This document shows positions 29,002 through 36,582 of a DNA stretch of 64,000 nucleotides, piece after piece (the stretch's first letter is position 1; every line of letters starts with the position of its first letter). The position numbers were made by a program, and so were the translations under genes. Origin of the DNA: Burkholderia latens (GTDB lineage: Bacteria > Pseudomonadota > Gammaproteobacteria > Burkholderiales > Burkholderiaceae); NCBI RefSeq assembly GCF_001718795.1, contig NZ_CP013435.1, positions 1,240,001 through 1,304,000 on the forward strand, in the 5' to 3' direction. The notes beneath the pieces were generated by a model. The model was not told the origin of the DNA and ran no database searches. It was given only the letters and a program-made list of their open reading frames with translations.

Positions 29002-29496
29002 TCAGTCCTCCCGGCGCTGTTCGCGGATGCGAATTTTTTCCATCGCGCTCAGATGGCCGGCCACTGCATTGCAACGGCGATGCGCGAGAACCAGATTGCT
29101 CAGATGGTCCGGTCCGCCATGCGCGCGGGCCACAAGATGCTCGAGCGAACGATCATCCTCGCCTGTCGGCTCACCGCAGTAGAAGCACGCGTTCCCATCA
29201 CGGCGCAGCAATGCGTTAAACATCGACAGCGTGCGATCGCGGCTCTTGACGCGCTTCTTTGGAGCCGGCGACGCGCGCCATGGCTTGCATTTCTCGAACG
29301 CATCCCACGCTTTCAGCGACTCGCCGGTAGGCGTGATGCCACCGCGCGAATTGCAGTACACAACTGACGTTCCATGCGAAGTCTTGAAACGAAGAACTTC
29401 CCATTCATTCGTCGGTTGCAGGATTTGCGCACCACGTTCGATGAGAAACGCCTCAAACTTCTCGCGCCGACTGGTGAATTGCGCGAGCGTTCTCAT
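29002..29496 (-). CDS. HNH endonuclease
   Basis: 164 residues. The HNH domain is C-terminal: CFYCGEP, SLEHLVARAHGGPDHLSNLVLAHRRCN, with the zinc-binding CxxC and the catalytic His of LEHLVAR. The N-terminal 70 residues (EWEVLRFKTSHGTSVVYCNSRG) resemble a small DNA/RNA-binding module. A free-standing nuclease of this type may be a homing enzyme or act in phage recombination. Confidence 0.88.
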   Translation of the reverse strand: MRTLAQFTSRREKFEAFLIERGAQILQPTNEWEVLRFKTSHGTSVVYCNSRGGITPTGESLKAWDAFEKCKPWRASPAPKKRVKSRDRTLSMFNALLRRDGNACFYCGEPTGEDDRSLEHLVARAHGGPDHLSNLVLAHRRCNAVAGHLSAMEKIRIREQRRED

Positions 29497-29831
29497 CGCG
29501 CACCTCCGGCCATCGTGATGTGCCGCACCGGCGTCGGCGCAGGCTTGCGGCCGGCCTTGATCAGCGCGGCGTCGATGGAAAGACGCAGGCCGGACGGGAT
29601 CATGACCTTGCCGGCGTCTGCGTCGGAGGCCAGCATTTCGAGGACCATAAGCATGTCCGATGCAGCCGCGAATTCCTTTGCCCGCGAATAAGCGGTGACT
29701 ACCGCCAGATGGCGAGCTTCTTCCGATACGTCGTTCTCGGGGTAGTCAACCCATACGGTGGCAATGAGCCTGCCGTTTTGAGTCCGCACAAACGAGCTTT
29801 CGGCCCTGAGCGGCGTGAAGTTGGTGTCCAT
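29493..29831 (-). CDS. Hypothetical phage protein
   Basis: 112 residues, no recognised motif; contains a beta-rich start (RLIATVWVDYPEND) and a helical middle (ARHLAVVTAYSRAKEFAAASDMLMVLEML). It overlaps the HNH gene by four bases. Confidence 0.65.
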   Translation of the reverse strand: MDTNFTPLRAESSFVRTQNGRLIATVWVDYPENDVSEEARHLAVVTAYSRAKEFAAASDMLMVLEMLASDADAGKVMIPSGLRLSIDAALIKAGRKPAPTPVRHITMAGGAR

Positions 29832-29879
29832 GTGGTCTCTCGGTGTGGTGTGATTGCCCGCCGTAGCGGGCGCGGTTGG

Positions 29880-30062
29880 TCAGGCTCGATACGGCGCGAC
29901 GCGATACGGGCCGTTGAGGCGGTCGATGAACTTGCGGCTTTCGTTCAGCTTTGCCGCCTGTTCGAGCGCCAGCGCCTCGGACGGGTGTGCGCCCATCCGT
30001 GCGCCGGTGCGGCTCATCACCGCGTGCGTCAGCGCCTTCTTCGTTTTCGGGATGGTCAGCAT
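29880..30062 (-). CDS. Hypothetical basic protein
   Basis: 60 residues, pI strongly basic (TIPKTKKALTHAVMSRTGARMG). ATG at 30062 has AGGAG upstream. Function is unknown. Confidence 0.55.
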   Translation of the reverse strand: MLTIPKTKKALTHAVMSRTGARMGAHPSEALALEQAAKLNESRKFIDRLNGPYRVAPYRA

Positions 30063-30090
30063 CGTCTTTCTCCTGTAGCGGGAGCGGTTG

Positions 30091-30312
30091 TTAGGCGGCG
30101 CCGAGCTTCGCGACGAATTCATTCCGGAGCGCTTCGTCTCGGAGCTTGTTGCGCACGAACTGCGCGACGAAGTTGTGATAGCCCGGCTGATCCTCGGTCA
30201 TGCCGCGGAGCTTCATGAGCGTCTGGAAATCCTCGGCGTTCTCGGCGAGCACATTCATCACCTGTTCGCGATCGGCGATTTCCTTGTCCGTGTAGCTCTT
30301 GCGCGCGTTCAT
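30091..30312 (-). CDS. Hypothetical helical protein
   Basis: 73 residues, charged and helical (NVLAENAEDFQTLMKLRG, FVRNKLRDEALRNEFVAKLG). GGGAG precedes the ATG. Function is unknown. Confidence 0.6.
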   Translation of the reverse strand: MNARKSYTDKEIADREQVMNVLAENAEDFQTLMKLRGMTEDQPGYHNFVAQFVRNKLRDEALRNEFVAKLGAA

Positions 30313-30338
30313 CGTCGCTCCCCTTCGTGTTGCGTTGA

Positions 30339-30446
30339 TCAGTGCGTGTCGCGCCCGCGGCGCTTGATCGCCTCGACGGCGAGAATCACGAGCGTCAGCA
30401 CGAGCACCCCGAGGGTGCCGACGACGAAGAACTGGATGCTGTGCAT
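30339..30446 (-). CDS. Membrane microprotein
   Basis: 35 residues: a single membrane helix (FFVVGTLGVLVLTLVILAV) followed by a basic end KRRGRDTH, so N-out orientation is likely. It starts one base after the upstream stop, which supports coupled translation. Confidence 0.55.
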   Translation of the reverse strand: MHSIQFFVVGTLGVLVLTLVILAVEAIKRRGRDTH

Positions 30447-30447
30447 G

Positions 30448-30903
30448 TCAGACCTCGTCGAAGAGACGGACGCGGCGGCCGATGTGGTCGGCGCAGCTTG
30501 AGAAACCGGCAGCGCCCGGGCCGAACTTCTGGCCGCACGACGAGCACAGGACGTTGGCGAAGCGCGGGCGGTCGCTGTCGAGCGAGCGCTCGGCCTCGAG
30601 CTCGGCGTCCTCGCTCATCGCGTGCACGATGATCGACATAACGAGATCGCCTAGCGCCTCCGGCGACTCGCGCCACGCAGCGCGCAGTGCGCGGCCGTGC
30701 TTCTCCTGCGTCACGCTGTGCATGCCGCCGATCAGGTCGTCGTCCGACAGCGCGAGCAGCTTCGCCTTCAGGCGTTCCTTCGCGATCGCGGCGACGAGCT
30801 CGGCGCGGCCAGCCTCGGAGTCGGCTGCGTCGTTGAACTGCTGATGCTGGCGGTCCGACCAGAATTCGGCGGCGCGCTCGGTGGTGGTGGGAGTCGGGAG
30901 CAT
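30448..30903 (-). CDS. First gene of the leftward early operon, hypothetical
   Basis: 151 residues, helical, with a CSSCGQKFGPG zinc-binding-like turn near residue 120 and a further Cys. It starts 35 bases after the -10 box of the leftward promoter. Function is unknown. Confidence 0.65.
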   Translation of the reverse strand: MLPTPTTTERAAEFWSDRQHQQFNDAADSEAGRAELVAAIAKERLKAKLLALSDDDLIGGMHSVTQEKHGRALRAAWRESPEALGDLVMSIIVHAMSEDAELEAERSLDSDRPRFANVLCSSCGQKFGPGAAGFSSCADHIGRRVRLFDEV

Positions 30904-30917
30904 CTGGTGCCTCGCGG

Positions 30918-30980
30918 TTTCGTATTGCCTTGAACGGAATCATACGAAACCGTATAAAGAACGTCAATACGAAAGTGTAT
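30918..30980 (-). promoter_or_regulatory. Leftward early promoter (PL) with repressor operators
   Basis: On the minus strand TTGACG (30962-30967), a 17-nt spacer and TATGAT (30939-30944) make a near-consensus sigma70 promoter. Operators ATACGAAACCGTAT (30942-30955) and ATACGAAAGTGTAT (30967-30980) overlap the -10 and -35 boxes, and a TTTCGTAT half-site lies at 30918-30925. The same operator occurs near the repressor start. Confidence 0.85.
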
Positions 30981-31030
30981 AAATTTTCGCGAGGTCGGAC
31001 GGTTCGTTTCGGCGGCCGGCGCCGGAAATG

Positions 31031-31055
31031 AAAAAGCCCCGCGCGGGGCGGGGCT
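31031..31055 (-). terminator. Terminator of the repressor transcript
   Basis: On the minus strand an AGCCCCG/CGGGGCT hairpin is followed by TTTTT, 32 bases after the stop of the exported-protein gene. It insulates the repressor transcript from the leftward early promoter. Confidence 0.8.
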
Positions 31056-31086
31056 TAGGAGGAAGTCGGAAAGGAGGTGCGAGCTT

Positions 31087-31455
31087 CTAGTGAGTGGCCT
31101 GGCACTCGCGATAGACCTGCTCGCCGACGCGCATCGGGTCCCTCATTGCCAGATTGGCGTCACGGTAGATCTGCGCGCGCACGCGCCGCTTCCAGGCGGC
31201 GTCGAGCTTGTTGCCGTACAGGTCGGGAATGGCCGACTCGGGCAGGCCGCGCTGCCGGTTCGATACGACGAACTCCGCGTAGGCCGATTTCATCTGGCAT
31301 TCGGTCGCCGGCTTTCCAGGCGTGTCGTTGCCCGGTTGCGAGAAGTTGATCCCGCCGAGCTGCTGATTGCTCTTGATGCCCCACGTCTGCGACTGCGCGA
31401 GCGCGGCGGCCGGCATGCATACGAGGATTGCCAGAGCGAGGTAGGGCGTTCTCAT
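31087..31455 (-). CDS. Exported protein co-transcribed with the repressor
   Basis: 122 residues. A signal peptide ends at ALA/QS (about residue 21). The mature part contains two Cys (ATECQMK and YRECQATH) that could form one disulfide. It follows the repressor gene after 20 bases and precedes the terminator, so it should be made in the lysogen. No family is recognised; a superinfection-exclusion or host-modifying role is possible but inferred. Confidence 0.75.
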   Translation of the reverse strand: MRTPYLALAILVCMPAAALAQSQTWGIKSNQQLGGINFSQPGNDTPGKPATECQMKSAYAEFVVSNRQRGLPESAIPDLYGNKLDAAWKRRVRAQIYRDANLAMRDPMRVGEQVYRECQATH

Positions 31456-31475
31456 CGCGGACCTCCGTGGGAGCG

Positions 31476-32201
31476 TTACAGACGGTTGTCGTTCCAGACG
31501 GCCCGGCCGATGATCATCGTTCGATCGTCGGGCGGAAGCACCTTGTCCGGGTGCACGTTCTTGTCCGGATTGTCGCTACGCATGATCCACGTCTGCGCGC
31601 CCATCGACGGGTGGTAGTCCCAGATCAAGCGCTTCAGCACCAGGCCGCCGTCGGGCGTGCAGATCGCAAAGATCTTGCCTTCCTTCGGCGTCTGGTCGGC
31701 CGTGTTCAGCAGCACGACGCATCCGTCCTGAATGGTAGGCGACATGCTGCCGCCGGATGCGTAGATGATCCGCGCGGCGTTCTCGGGCACTCCGAAGTCG
31801 CGCAGGCTCGAGCGCTTGAATGCCAAGCCGCCTTTCACGACGACGTGGTCGACGTACTTCCCATCACCGCAGGCCGCGGCGATGTCCAACTGGGGAACCA
31901 TCGAGAACTCATCCTCCGTCGGATTCGGGAGGTCACTGTCGCCTGAGCGCGAGCTTCCGCGATTCTCGTGCGCGGCCTGCAGGTCGACGTAACGCAGTTC
32001 ATGGACCGGCACGCCGAAATGCTCGGCGAGCGGCTGCACCGTCGAATCCCTCGGCGTGAGGCTCTCACCGTTCAGGATACGGAAGATGGTCGCTTGCGGC
32101 GGCTTGTTGCCAAGACGCTCCGAGAGCGAGTTCGGATTGAGACCGTGACGCTCCAGCAGCCACTGGAGGTTCCGCGCAAGGAAATTGGTGCTGTTCGACA
32201 T
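31476..32201 (-). CDS. Phage repressor, XRE helix-turn-helix plus S24 autoprotease
   Basis: 241 residues. The DNA-binding part is residues 7-70 (SERLGNKPPQATIFRILNGE). The S24/LexA-like protease has nucleophile Ser152 in GGSMSPT and general base Lys190 in LVLKRL, and the likely cleavage site is Cys111-Gly112. The phage is therefore probably inducible through RecA. No Shine-Dalgarno box precedes the ATG, and the -10 box is only 6 bases away, so the mRNA may be leaderless. Confidence 0.93.
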   Translation of the reverse strand: MSNSTNFLARNLQWLLERHGLNPNSLSERLGNKPPQATIFRILNGESLTPRDSTVQPLAEHFGVPVHELRYVDLQAAHENRGSSRSGDSDLPNPTEDEFSMVPQLDIAAACGDGKYVDHVVVKGGLAFKRSSLRDFGVPENAARIIYASGGSMSPTIQDGCVVLLNTADQTPKEGKIFAICTPDGGLVLKRLIWDYHPSMGAQTWIMRSDNPDKNVHPDKVLPPDDRTMIIGRAVWNDNRL

Positions 32202-32207
32202 GCGCAG

Positions 32208-32282
32208 AACATACGGATTTGTATAGGTGTCGGCAAGCATTTATACGAAAGAGATTTACAACAATACGAAAACGTATAAAAT
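32208..32282. promoter_or_regulatory. Divergent repressor (PRM-like) and rightward (PR-like) promoters with operators
   Basis: Leftward: TTGCCG (32231-32236), 17 nt, TATGTT (32208-32213). Rightward: TTTACA (32255-32260), 16 nt, TAAAAT (32277-32282). Operators ATACGGATTTGTAT (32211-32224) and ATACGAAAACGTAT (32264-32277) overlap the two -10 regions, with an ATACGAAA half-site at 32243-32250. Three sites between divergent promoters recall lambda OR. Confidence 0.82.
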
Positions 32283-32310
32283 ACGCTCTAAAGGCCACTG
32301 GAGCGTCCCT

Positions 32311-32610
32311 ATGAAGACCGCAAAAGAGCTCATCGACGAGCTCACTGCCGACGGCGTCAGTCAGAGCGAAATCGGCGCCGGCACAAACATCCCGCAGGCG
32401 ACGATCAGCCGGATTCAGACCGGCAAGATCGCCGATACCAAGGCGTCGAACTGGAATCGGATCAACGCGTACCACGCACATCACTTCGCTACGAAGGCGT
32501 CCGACGAGCAGTCGGAGCCAGGTCAAGCCCCCGCGGAACCGGTGAGCGAAAGCTCCCGCGACGACGCACAACCGCCGACTGGCGGCTCGATCGACCAGGA
32601 GGCCGCATGA
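32311..32610 (+). CDS. Cro-like helix-turn-helix regulator
   Basis: 99 residues. The helix-turn-helix is SQSEIGAGTNIPQATISRIQTG near the N-terminus; the last 35 residues are disordered and Ser/Glu/Pro-rich. First gene of the rightward operon, as expected for Cro. ATG at 32311 is preferred to longer frames, which would begin inside the promoter. Confidence 0.8.
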   Translation: MKTAKELIDELTADGVSQSEIGAGTNIPQATISRIQTGKIADTKASNWNRINAYHAHHFATKASDEQSEPGQAPAEPVSESSRDDAQPPTGGSIDQEAA

Positions 32611-32843
32611 AACCCACCAAACCCACACGCGCCGAGTACCGCAACGAGGTCAAGACACGCTTGCGCGACTCCGCGTACGAAGCGCTGCAGACCTGGAAGG
32701 CTCTGCACGGCATCGACAGTGATTCCGCGGCACTCGCGCGCCTGACCGAGTTGATGTTGTTCGGCGCTGTCGGAACTTTGCCCCCGCAGCTCGTCGGCGT
32801 CAGTGCCGACGTGGGACACATCGGCCCGAAGGTGCGCGCATGA
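32607..32843 (+). CDS. Small protein, possibly ribbon-helix-helix
   Basis: 78 residues. EVKTRLRDSAYEALQTWKALHGIDSDSAALARLTELML has the strand-helix-helix spacing of ribbon-helix-helix regulators. It overlaps neighbours by four bases on both sides and occupies the place of lambda cII; that equivalence is only positional. Confidence 0.6.
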   Translation: MKPTKPTRAEYRNEVKTRLRDSAYEALQTWKALHGIDSDSAALARLTELMLFGAVGTLPPQLVGVSADVGHIGPKVRA

Positions 32844-33049
32844 GCGGCGCTCTTGTGGAGCAACCGGTCGCGCTGCCTGTCATCGAAGCGGCCGATCTCG
32901 CGATGCGCGCGGCAGCGCAAGGCGTCTCAACACCCGATTACCTCGGCTATCACGTGCTGCGCAGCGCCTACGGCGTGATGCACCCCGCGGTGATCGCATT
33001 CGAGAAGCGGCCCAAGTTGGGACAGTCAGGGACAGAGCAGGGGGAGTGA
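32840..33049 (+). CDS. Hypothetical early protein
   Basis: 69 residues, no recognised motif. Four-base overlap with the previous gene supports translation. Confidence 0.55.
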   Translation: MSGALVEQPVALPVIEAADLAMRAAAQGVSTPDYLGYHVLRSAYGVMHPAVIAFEKRPKLGQSGTEQGE

Positions 33050-33051
33050 CC

Positions 33052-33129
33052 GTGATCGAACTCTGGATCGACGCCTGGATGGCGTCCGTCATCTGGTTCG
33101 CCTTCGGCGGCGCGTGGAGGTGGGTATGA
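33052..33129 (+). CDS. Possible Trp-rich membrane microprotein
   Basis: 25 residues from GTG at 33052, GGGGAG upstream. The peptide has a single hydrophobic stretch (WMASVIWFAFGGAWRWV) and its stop overlaps the next start (ATGA). Small size keeps confidence low. Confidence 0.4.
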   Translation: MIELWIDAWMASVIWFAFGGAWRWV

Positions 33130-33593
33130 GCATCGCCGAGCGCGTGATCGCGCGCATTACGCGCCGCGCACCTGATTTCGTTATCGGCAAGCCGGCGGCG
33201 CCGTATTTGCTGCGCTGGTGGGTACTGCCTCGCAACCGCTTCTTCAACGTCTACCTGCACTGCTTCCTTCGCAGCGATGACGACCGTGCATTGCATGATC
33301 ATCCGTGGGCGAATTGCTCGATTCTGCTGCGCGGCCGCTATGTCGAGCACACGATCTCAGCCGGTGGCATCAACGTGCGCACCGAACGCGCCGCGCCGGC
33401 TTGGAAGCTACGGATGTCTGGCGCTGCAGCGCATCGCCTTGAGCTTATCGATGGTCCTTGCTGGACGCTTTTCGTCACCGGTCCGCGTTACCGCGAGTGG
33501 GGTTTTCATTGCCCGCAGCGGGGATGGGTGCCGTGGAAAGAGTTCACCTCCGCGGACAATTCCGGCGAAATCGGGAGGGGGTGCGAGCAATGA
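33126..33593 (+). CDS. Cupin-like phage protein
   Basis: 155 residues. DDDRALHDHPWANCSILLRG, GRYVEHT and a later TGPRYREWGFHCP resemble the two cupin motifs with His metal ligands. The family is frequent in phages; its substrate is unknown. Confidence 0.7.
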   Translation: MSIAERVIARITRRAPDFVIGKPAAPYLLRWWVLPRNRFFNVYLHCFLRSDDDRALHDHPWANCSILLRGRYVEHTISAGGINVRTERAAPAWKLRMSGAAAHRLELIDGPCWTLFVTGPRYREWGFHCPQRGWVPWKEFTSADNSGEIGRGCEQ

Positions 33594-34624
33594 GCGACCT
33601 CCCGAATCCCCTCACCCCTGCGGACTGCGACCTGCGAGATTTCCCGTTCATGCCGCTCGACGTGCAGCGGCTGTGCGACAGCGATCTGGCCGCGCTCGAG
33701 TCGCCGGAGGCGTGCTGGGCTGCGCTGCTGCTCTGGAGCAAGTCATGGCACCAGGTCCCAGCAGCATCGCTGCCAGACGACGATCGCGTCCTCGCAAAGT
33801 TCACGGGATACCAGCGCGCGCCCGCCGCGTGGCAGGCAATCCGCGAAGGCGCGCTGCGCGGCTGGATCAAGTGCAGCGACGGCCGACTCTATCACCCGGT
33901 TGTGGCCGAGAAGGCGAATGAAGGCTGGTTCGCGAAGCACCGCCAGGCGCACGACAAGCTCTGCGAGCGCGTGCGGAAGCGCAACAAATCCCGCGCAGAT
34001 TCCGGGCTCGTTCCGCTGGAAGTCCCCGAACTCGAGCACTGGATAGACCTTGGCCGTCCGCTGGAAAAGGTTTTGTTTCCGGAGGAATTTAGCACTCCTT
34101 CCGGCGGAAACAAGAAATCTTCCGGCGGAACGAGGCAAGACTTCCACCGGAGCGTCGATGGAATTCCTGCGGAAAACGCTCTTAAAGGAAAGGAAGGGAA
34201 GGGACAGGGAGAAGTTAACCCCAGTGGTTCTAGCACGCGTAGTACCGACACCCTCGCGAGCGAGCGTGCGAAACCCGGCGAATTGTCGGCTGCCATGCGG
34301 CGCCACAGCATCGAGGCGCAGCCCGGAGACCCGCGAGTGATCGCCGCAGCCGATGCGGGCGTTACGGTCGAGACGATCGAGGCCGCGTGCGTGGAGGCAA
34401 AGAGCGCGAAGCCGAACGAGCGCATTCCGCCCGCCTACGTGCTGTCGATCGCCACGCGCTGGACAGCTGACGCCGCGAAGCCGCCCACCGCCGGCCGCGC
34501 GCCATCTCGCAATCCGCGCTTGTCTGCTGCCGAGCAGCGCAACGCGATCAGCGACGCAAACGCCGAGGCATGGCTGAACGGCCACGCCGCATCCGACCCG
34601 ACCGTCATCGACATGGAGTCCTGA
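33590..34624 (+). CDS. DUF1376-containing replication initiator (lambda O-like)
   Basis: 344 residues. The DUF1376 part is N-terminal (FPFMPLDVQRLCDSDLAALES, WAALLLWSKSWHQVPAASLPDDDRVLAKFTG). The middle, residues about 160-200, is low-complexity because the DNA beneath it carries five iterons. The C-terminal part (GDPRVIAAADAGVTVETIEAACVEAK) is a small helical module common in these proteins. It is expected to bind the iterons and open the origin. Confidence 0.85.
   Translation: MSDLPNPLTPADCDLRDFPFMPLDVQRLCDSDLAALESPEACWAALLLWSKSWHQVPAASLPDDDRVLAKFTGYQRAPAAWQAIREGALRGWIKCSDGRLYHPVVAEKANEGWFAKHRQAHDKLCERVRKRNKSRADSGLVPLEVPELEHWIDLGRPLEKVLFPEEFSTPSGGNKKSSGGTRQDFHRSVDGIPAENALKGKEGKGQGEVNPSGSSTRSTDTLASERAKPGELSAAMRRHSIEAQPGDPRVIAAADAGVTVETIEAACVEAKSAKPNERIPPAYVLSIATRWTADAAKPPTAGRAPSRNPRLSAAEQRNAISDANAEAWLNGHAASDPTVIDMES
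34077..34174 (+). repeat. Five iterons, probable phage replication origin
   Basis: Palindromic 11-mers TTCCGGAGGAA (34077), TTCCGGCGGAA (34099 and 34120), TTCCACCGGAG (34142) and TTCCTGCGGAA (34164) begin 22, 21, 22 and 22 bases apart, two helical turns. A purine-rich, AT-richer run (about 34175-34215) follows. As in lambda, the array is inside the initiator gene. Confidence 0.8.
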
Positions 34625-34627
34625 GCC

Positions 34628-35542
34628 ATGACCCCGAACGAGAAACGCCCCTTCATCGACGCGCTGAAGCTCGCGCACAAGACCGCGCGTCAGCCGCTGC
34701 CTGAGCCCGACGTGATGGACGTCTTCTGGGCGCAGTTGTTCACGTATCCGCTCGACGCGGTGCTGCGCGCACTGTCGCGCCACGTCGCGACGAGCGAGTT
34801 CGCACCGACGCCGGCCTCGATCCTGAAGCACCTGCCGAAGATGAGCGACGGCCGGCCCGAAGCCGACGAGGCATGGGCGATCGCGATCCGCTCGGCCGAC
34901 GAGCGCGAAACCGTCGTCTGGACGCAGGAGATCGCGGAAGCCTGGGCCATCGCTTCGCCCGTGTTCGACGGTGACGAGATCGGTGCGCGGATGGCGTTCA
35001 AGGCCGCGTATGCGCGGATTGTCGACCGAAATCGCGGTGCGAATCTGGCGCCTCAGTGGGTCGTCTCGCAGGGCTTCGACGCGCAGCGACGCATCGAGGT
35101 CGTCGAGCATGCGGTGCGCGCTGGACGTCTTCAGCTGGCCCATGCGCAGGCCGTCGTGCCTTTGCTGACGAGCGAAAGCAATCCGGCCCCGGGCGTCGAT
35201 GTCGAGGCGAACCTCGCCCGGTTGAAGGCGATCGTTTCGGGGGTGGGGAGCGCGCAAGCCCGCGCCTCTGCCGAGAAATCCGCTCGCGCACGTGAGGCGG
35301 CGGCCGACCTGGCCGAGGCGAAGCGTGCCGCGGTCGATCGCGTTGCGCCGCTGCTCGGCGCGGATGCGCATGCTGGCGGCGCGTCGCTCGCGCAGTGGCG
35401 CTTCTGCTGCATGTGCGAGAAGCAGGGCTTCCGCGAGCAGGCGACGTGCTCGATCAATGGCGCGGACTTCTGCGACGACCACCGGCCGGCACCGCGTGCG
35501 CCGCTTCGCGCCAGCGCCAACCGTGGCGAGGTGCGGGCATGA
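34628..35542 (+). CDS. Replication protein, helicase-loader candidate
   Basis: 304 residues. The N-terminal 90 residues (DVFWAQLFTYPLDAVLRALSRHVATSEFAPTPASILKHLP) match the pattern of lambda P-like and Gram-positive DnaD-partner proteins. The C-terminus has CCMCEKQGFREQATC and CDDH, a possible zinc knuckle. It follows the O-like gene immediately, which is the place of a helicase loader. Confidence 0.7.
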   Translation: MTPNEKRPFIDALKLAHKTARQPLPEPDVMDVFWAQLFTYPLDAVLRALSRHVATSEFAPTPASILKHLPKMSDGRPEADEAWAIAIRSADERETVVWTQEIAEAWAIASPVFDGDEIGARMAFKAAYARIVDRNRGANLAPQWVVSQGFDAQRRIEVVEHAVRAGRLQLAHAQAVVPLLTSESNPAPGVDVEANLARLKAIVSGVGSAQARASAEKSARAREAAADLAEAKRAAVDRVAPLLGADAHAGGASLAQWRFCCMCEKQGFREQATCSINGADFCDDHRPAPRAPLRASANRGEVRA

Positions 35543-35730
35543 GCGCGCCCTTCACCTTCGGCCACGGCGACGCACCCATTGCCGAGATGATCGACGACGT
35601 CGTCCGCATGGACTTCCTCGAATCGTTGAACGTCGGGCAAATCGCCGATCTCTGCTTCGCCGCGTACGACCACCACGACGGCGCGCTTCGCCGCGCGATC
35701 GACGCCCGCATCGTCGAGGCCATGCAATGA
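35539..35730 (+). CDS. Hypothetical early protein
   Basis: 63 residues, acidic helical (MIDDVVRMDFLESLNVGQIADLCF). Four-base overlaps both sides. No family recognised. Confidence 0.55.
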   Translation: MSAPFTFGHGDAPIAEMIDDVVRMDFLESLNVGQIADLCFAAYDHHDGALRRAIDARIVEAMQ

Positions 35731-36062
35731 CCACCGACGGCGTGATGGGCGAGACCTGCGCGGCCTACGGCTGCCCGATGCTCGGCTCGTTTGGCGTGTC
35801 GGGTAAGTGGTTCTGCTGCTGCCACTTCCGCGGCTCGGCTGCGAGCAATGACGCCATCACGTCGGTGCTGAACCAGCACATCGCGATCGTCGATCGCGTG
35901 AAGCTCCTGCGCCGCGAAGGCGCGGGATACGCGGCGATTCTCGCTGCGGAGAACCAGCTGATCGAGCTGACGCGCGAGATCGGCCGGCAGTACGACATCC
36001 CGGCGGGCGGCGTGACCGGCCCGACGCACGCTGAACCCCACTTCTCGGAGACCGATGCATGA
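35727..36062 (+). CDS. Small Cys-rich protein, possible zinc finger
   Basis: 111 residues. CAAYGCPMLG and KWFCCCHF near the N-terminus place Cys and His as in a single zinc finger; the rest is helical (HIAIVDRVKLLRREGAGYAAILAAENQLIELTREI). Function is unknown. Confidence 0.6.
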   Translation: MTTDGVMGETCAAYGCPMLGSFGVSGKWFCCCHFRGSAASNDAITSVLNQHIAIVDRVKLLRREGAGYAAILAAENQLIELTREIGRQYDIPAGGVTGPTHAEPHFSETDA

Positions 36063-36265
36063 GACCCGATCCACACAAACCGCTGCCGCCGCCGCCGCCT
36101 CCGCGCGCTACCGTCATGCCGTCGCCCGACCAGGTGCGCGCGATTCGCATCGGTGCGCTCGAGCTGCTGCTCGCCATCGAAATGTCCGGCGTGCAGGCCG
36201 AGCCCGCGTTCATCGCGACATTGCATCGGCTCGCTGAGCGCCCGCCGCAGGAGTTGTGGCAATGA
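36059..36265 (+). CDS. Small proline-rich protein
   Basis: 68 residues starting with a run of seven Pro (KPLPPPPPPRA), followed by a helical part (VRAIRIGALELLLAIEMSG). Overlaps both neighbours by four bases. Function is unknown. Confidence 0.5.
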   Translation: MRPDPHKPLPPPPPPRATVMPSPDQVRAIRIGALELLLAIEMSGVQAEPAFIATLHRLAERPPQELWQ

Positions 36266-36582
36266 GCCCGCGCACCCCTCCCGCCGAATGGGACCGGCAC
36301 GCTCTCGAGGTCGCGCGCGGTATCGCATCGCTTGACCGCTCGAAGCTGCCGGGCCTCACGACGCAGTTCGTCGCGATCCTGCAGAGCGCCATCGTCGACG
36401 CGATGATGATGGTCGCCGAGGGTTCGCTCGCCCGCCCGGCGGTCACGATCCGCGCCGGCGAGATCCAACTCAACGCGGCCGGCCTCGCGCTGACCGACGC
36501 CGAGTGCGAGGTGCTACGCGGCATCGCGGAACGCATGCGGCGCGTTCAGGAAGCGCGGCGCGCGGAGGGCGTGACATGCTGA
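36262..36582 (+). CDS. Hypothetical early protein
   Basis: 106 residues, helical, no family recognised. It overlaps rusA by seven bases. Confidence 0.55.
   Translation: MSPRTPPAEWDRHALEVARGIASLDRSKLPGLTTQFVAILQSAIVDAMMMVAEGSLARPAVTIRAGEIQLNAAGLALTDAECEVLRGIAERMRRVQEARRAEGVTC

Noticed and set aside
33743-35482. A 579-codon leftward frame
   Set aside because: Antisense to the DUF1376 and helicase-loader genes; no ribosome site and no protein-like composition.
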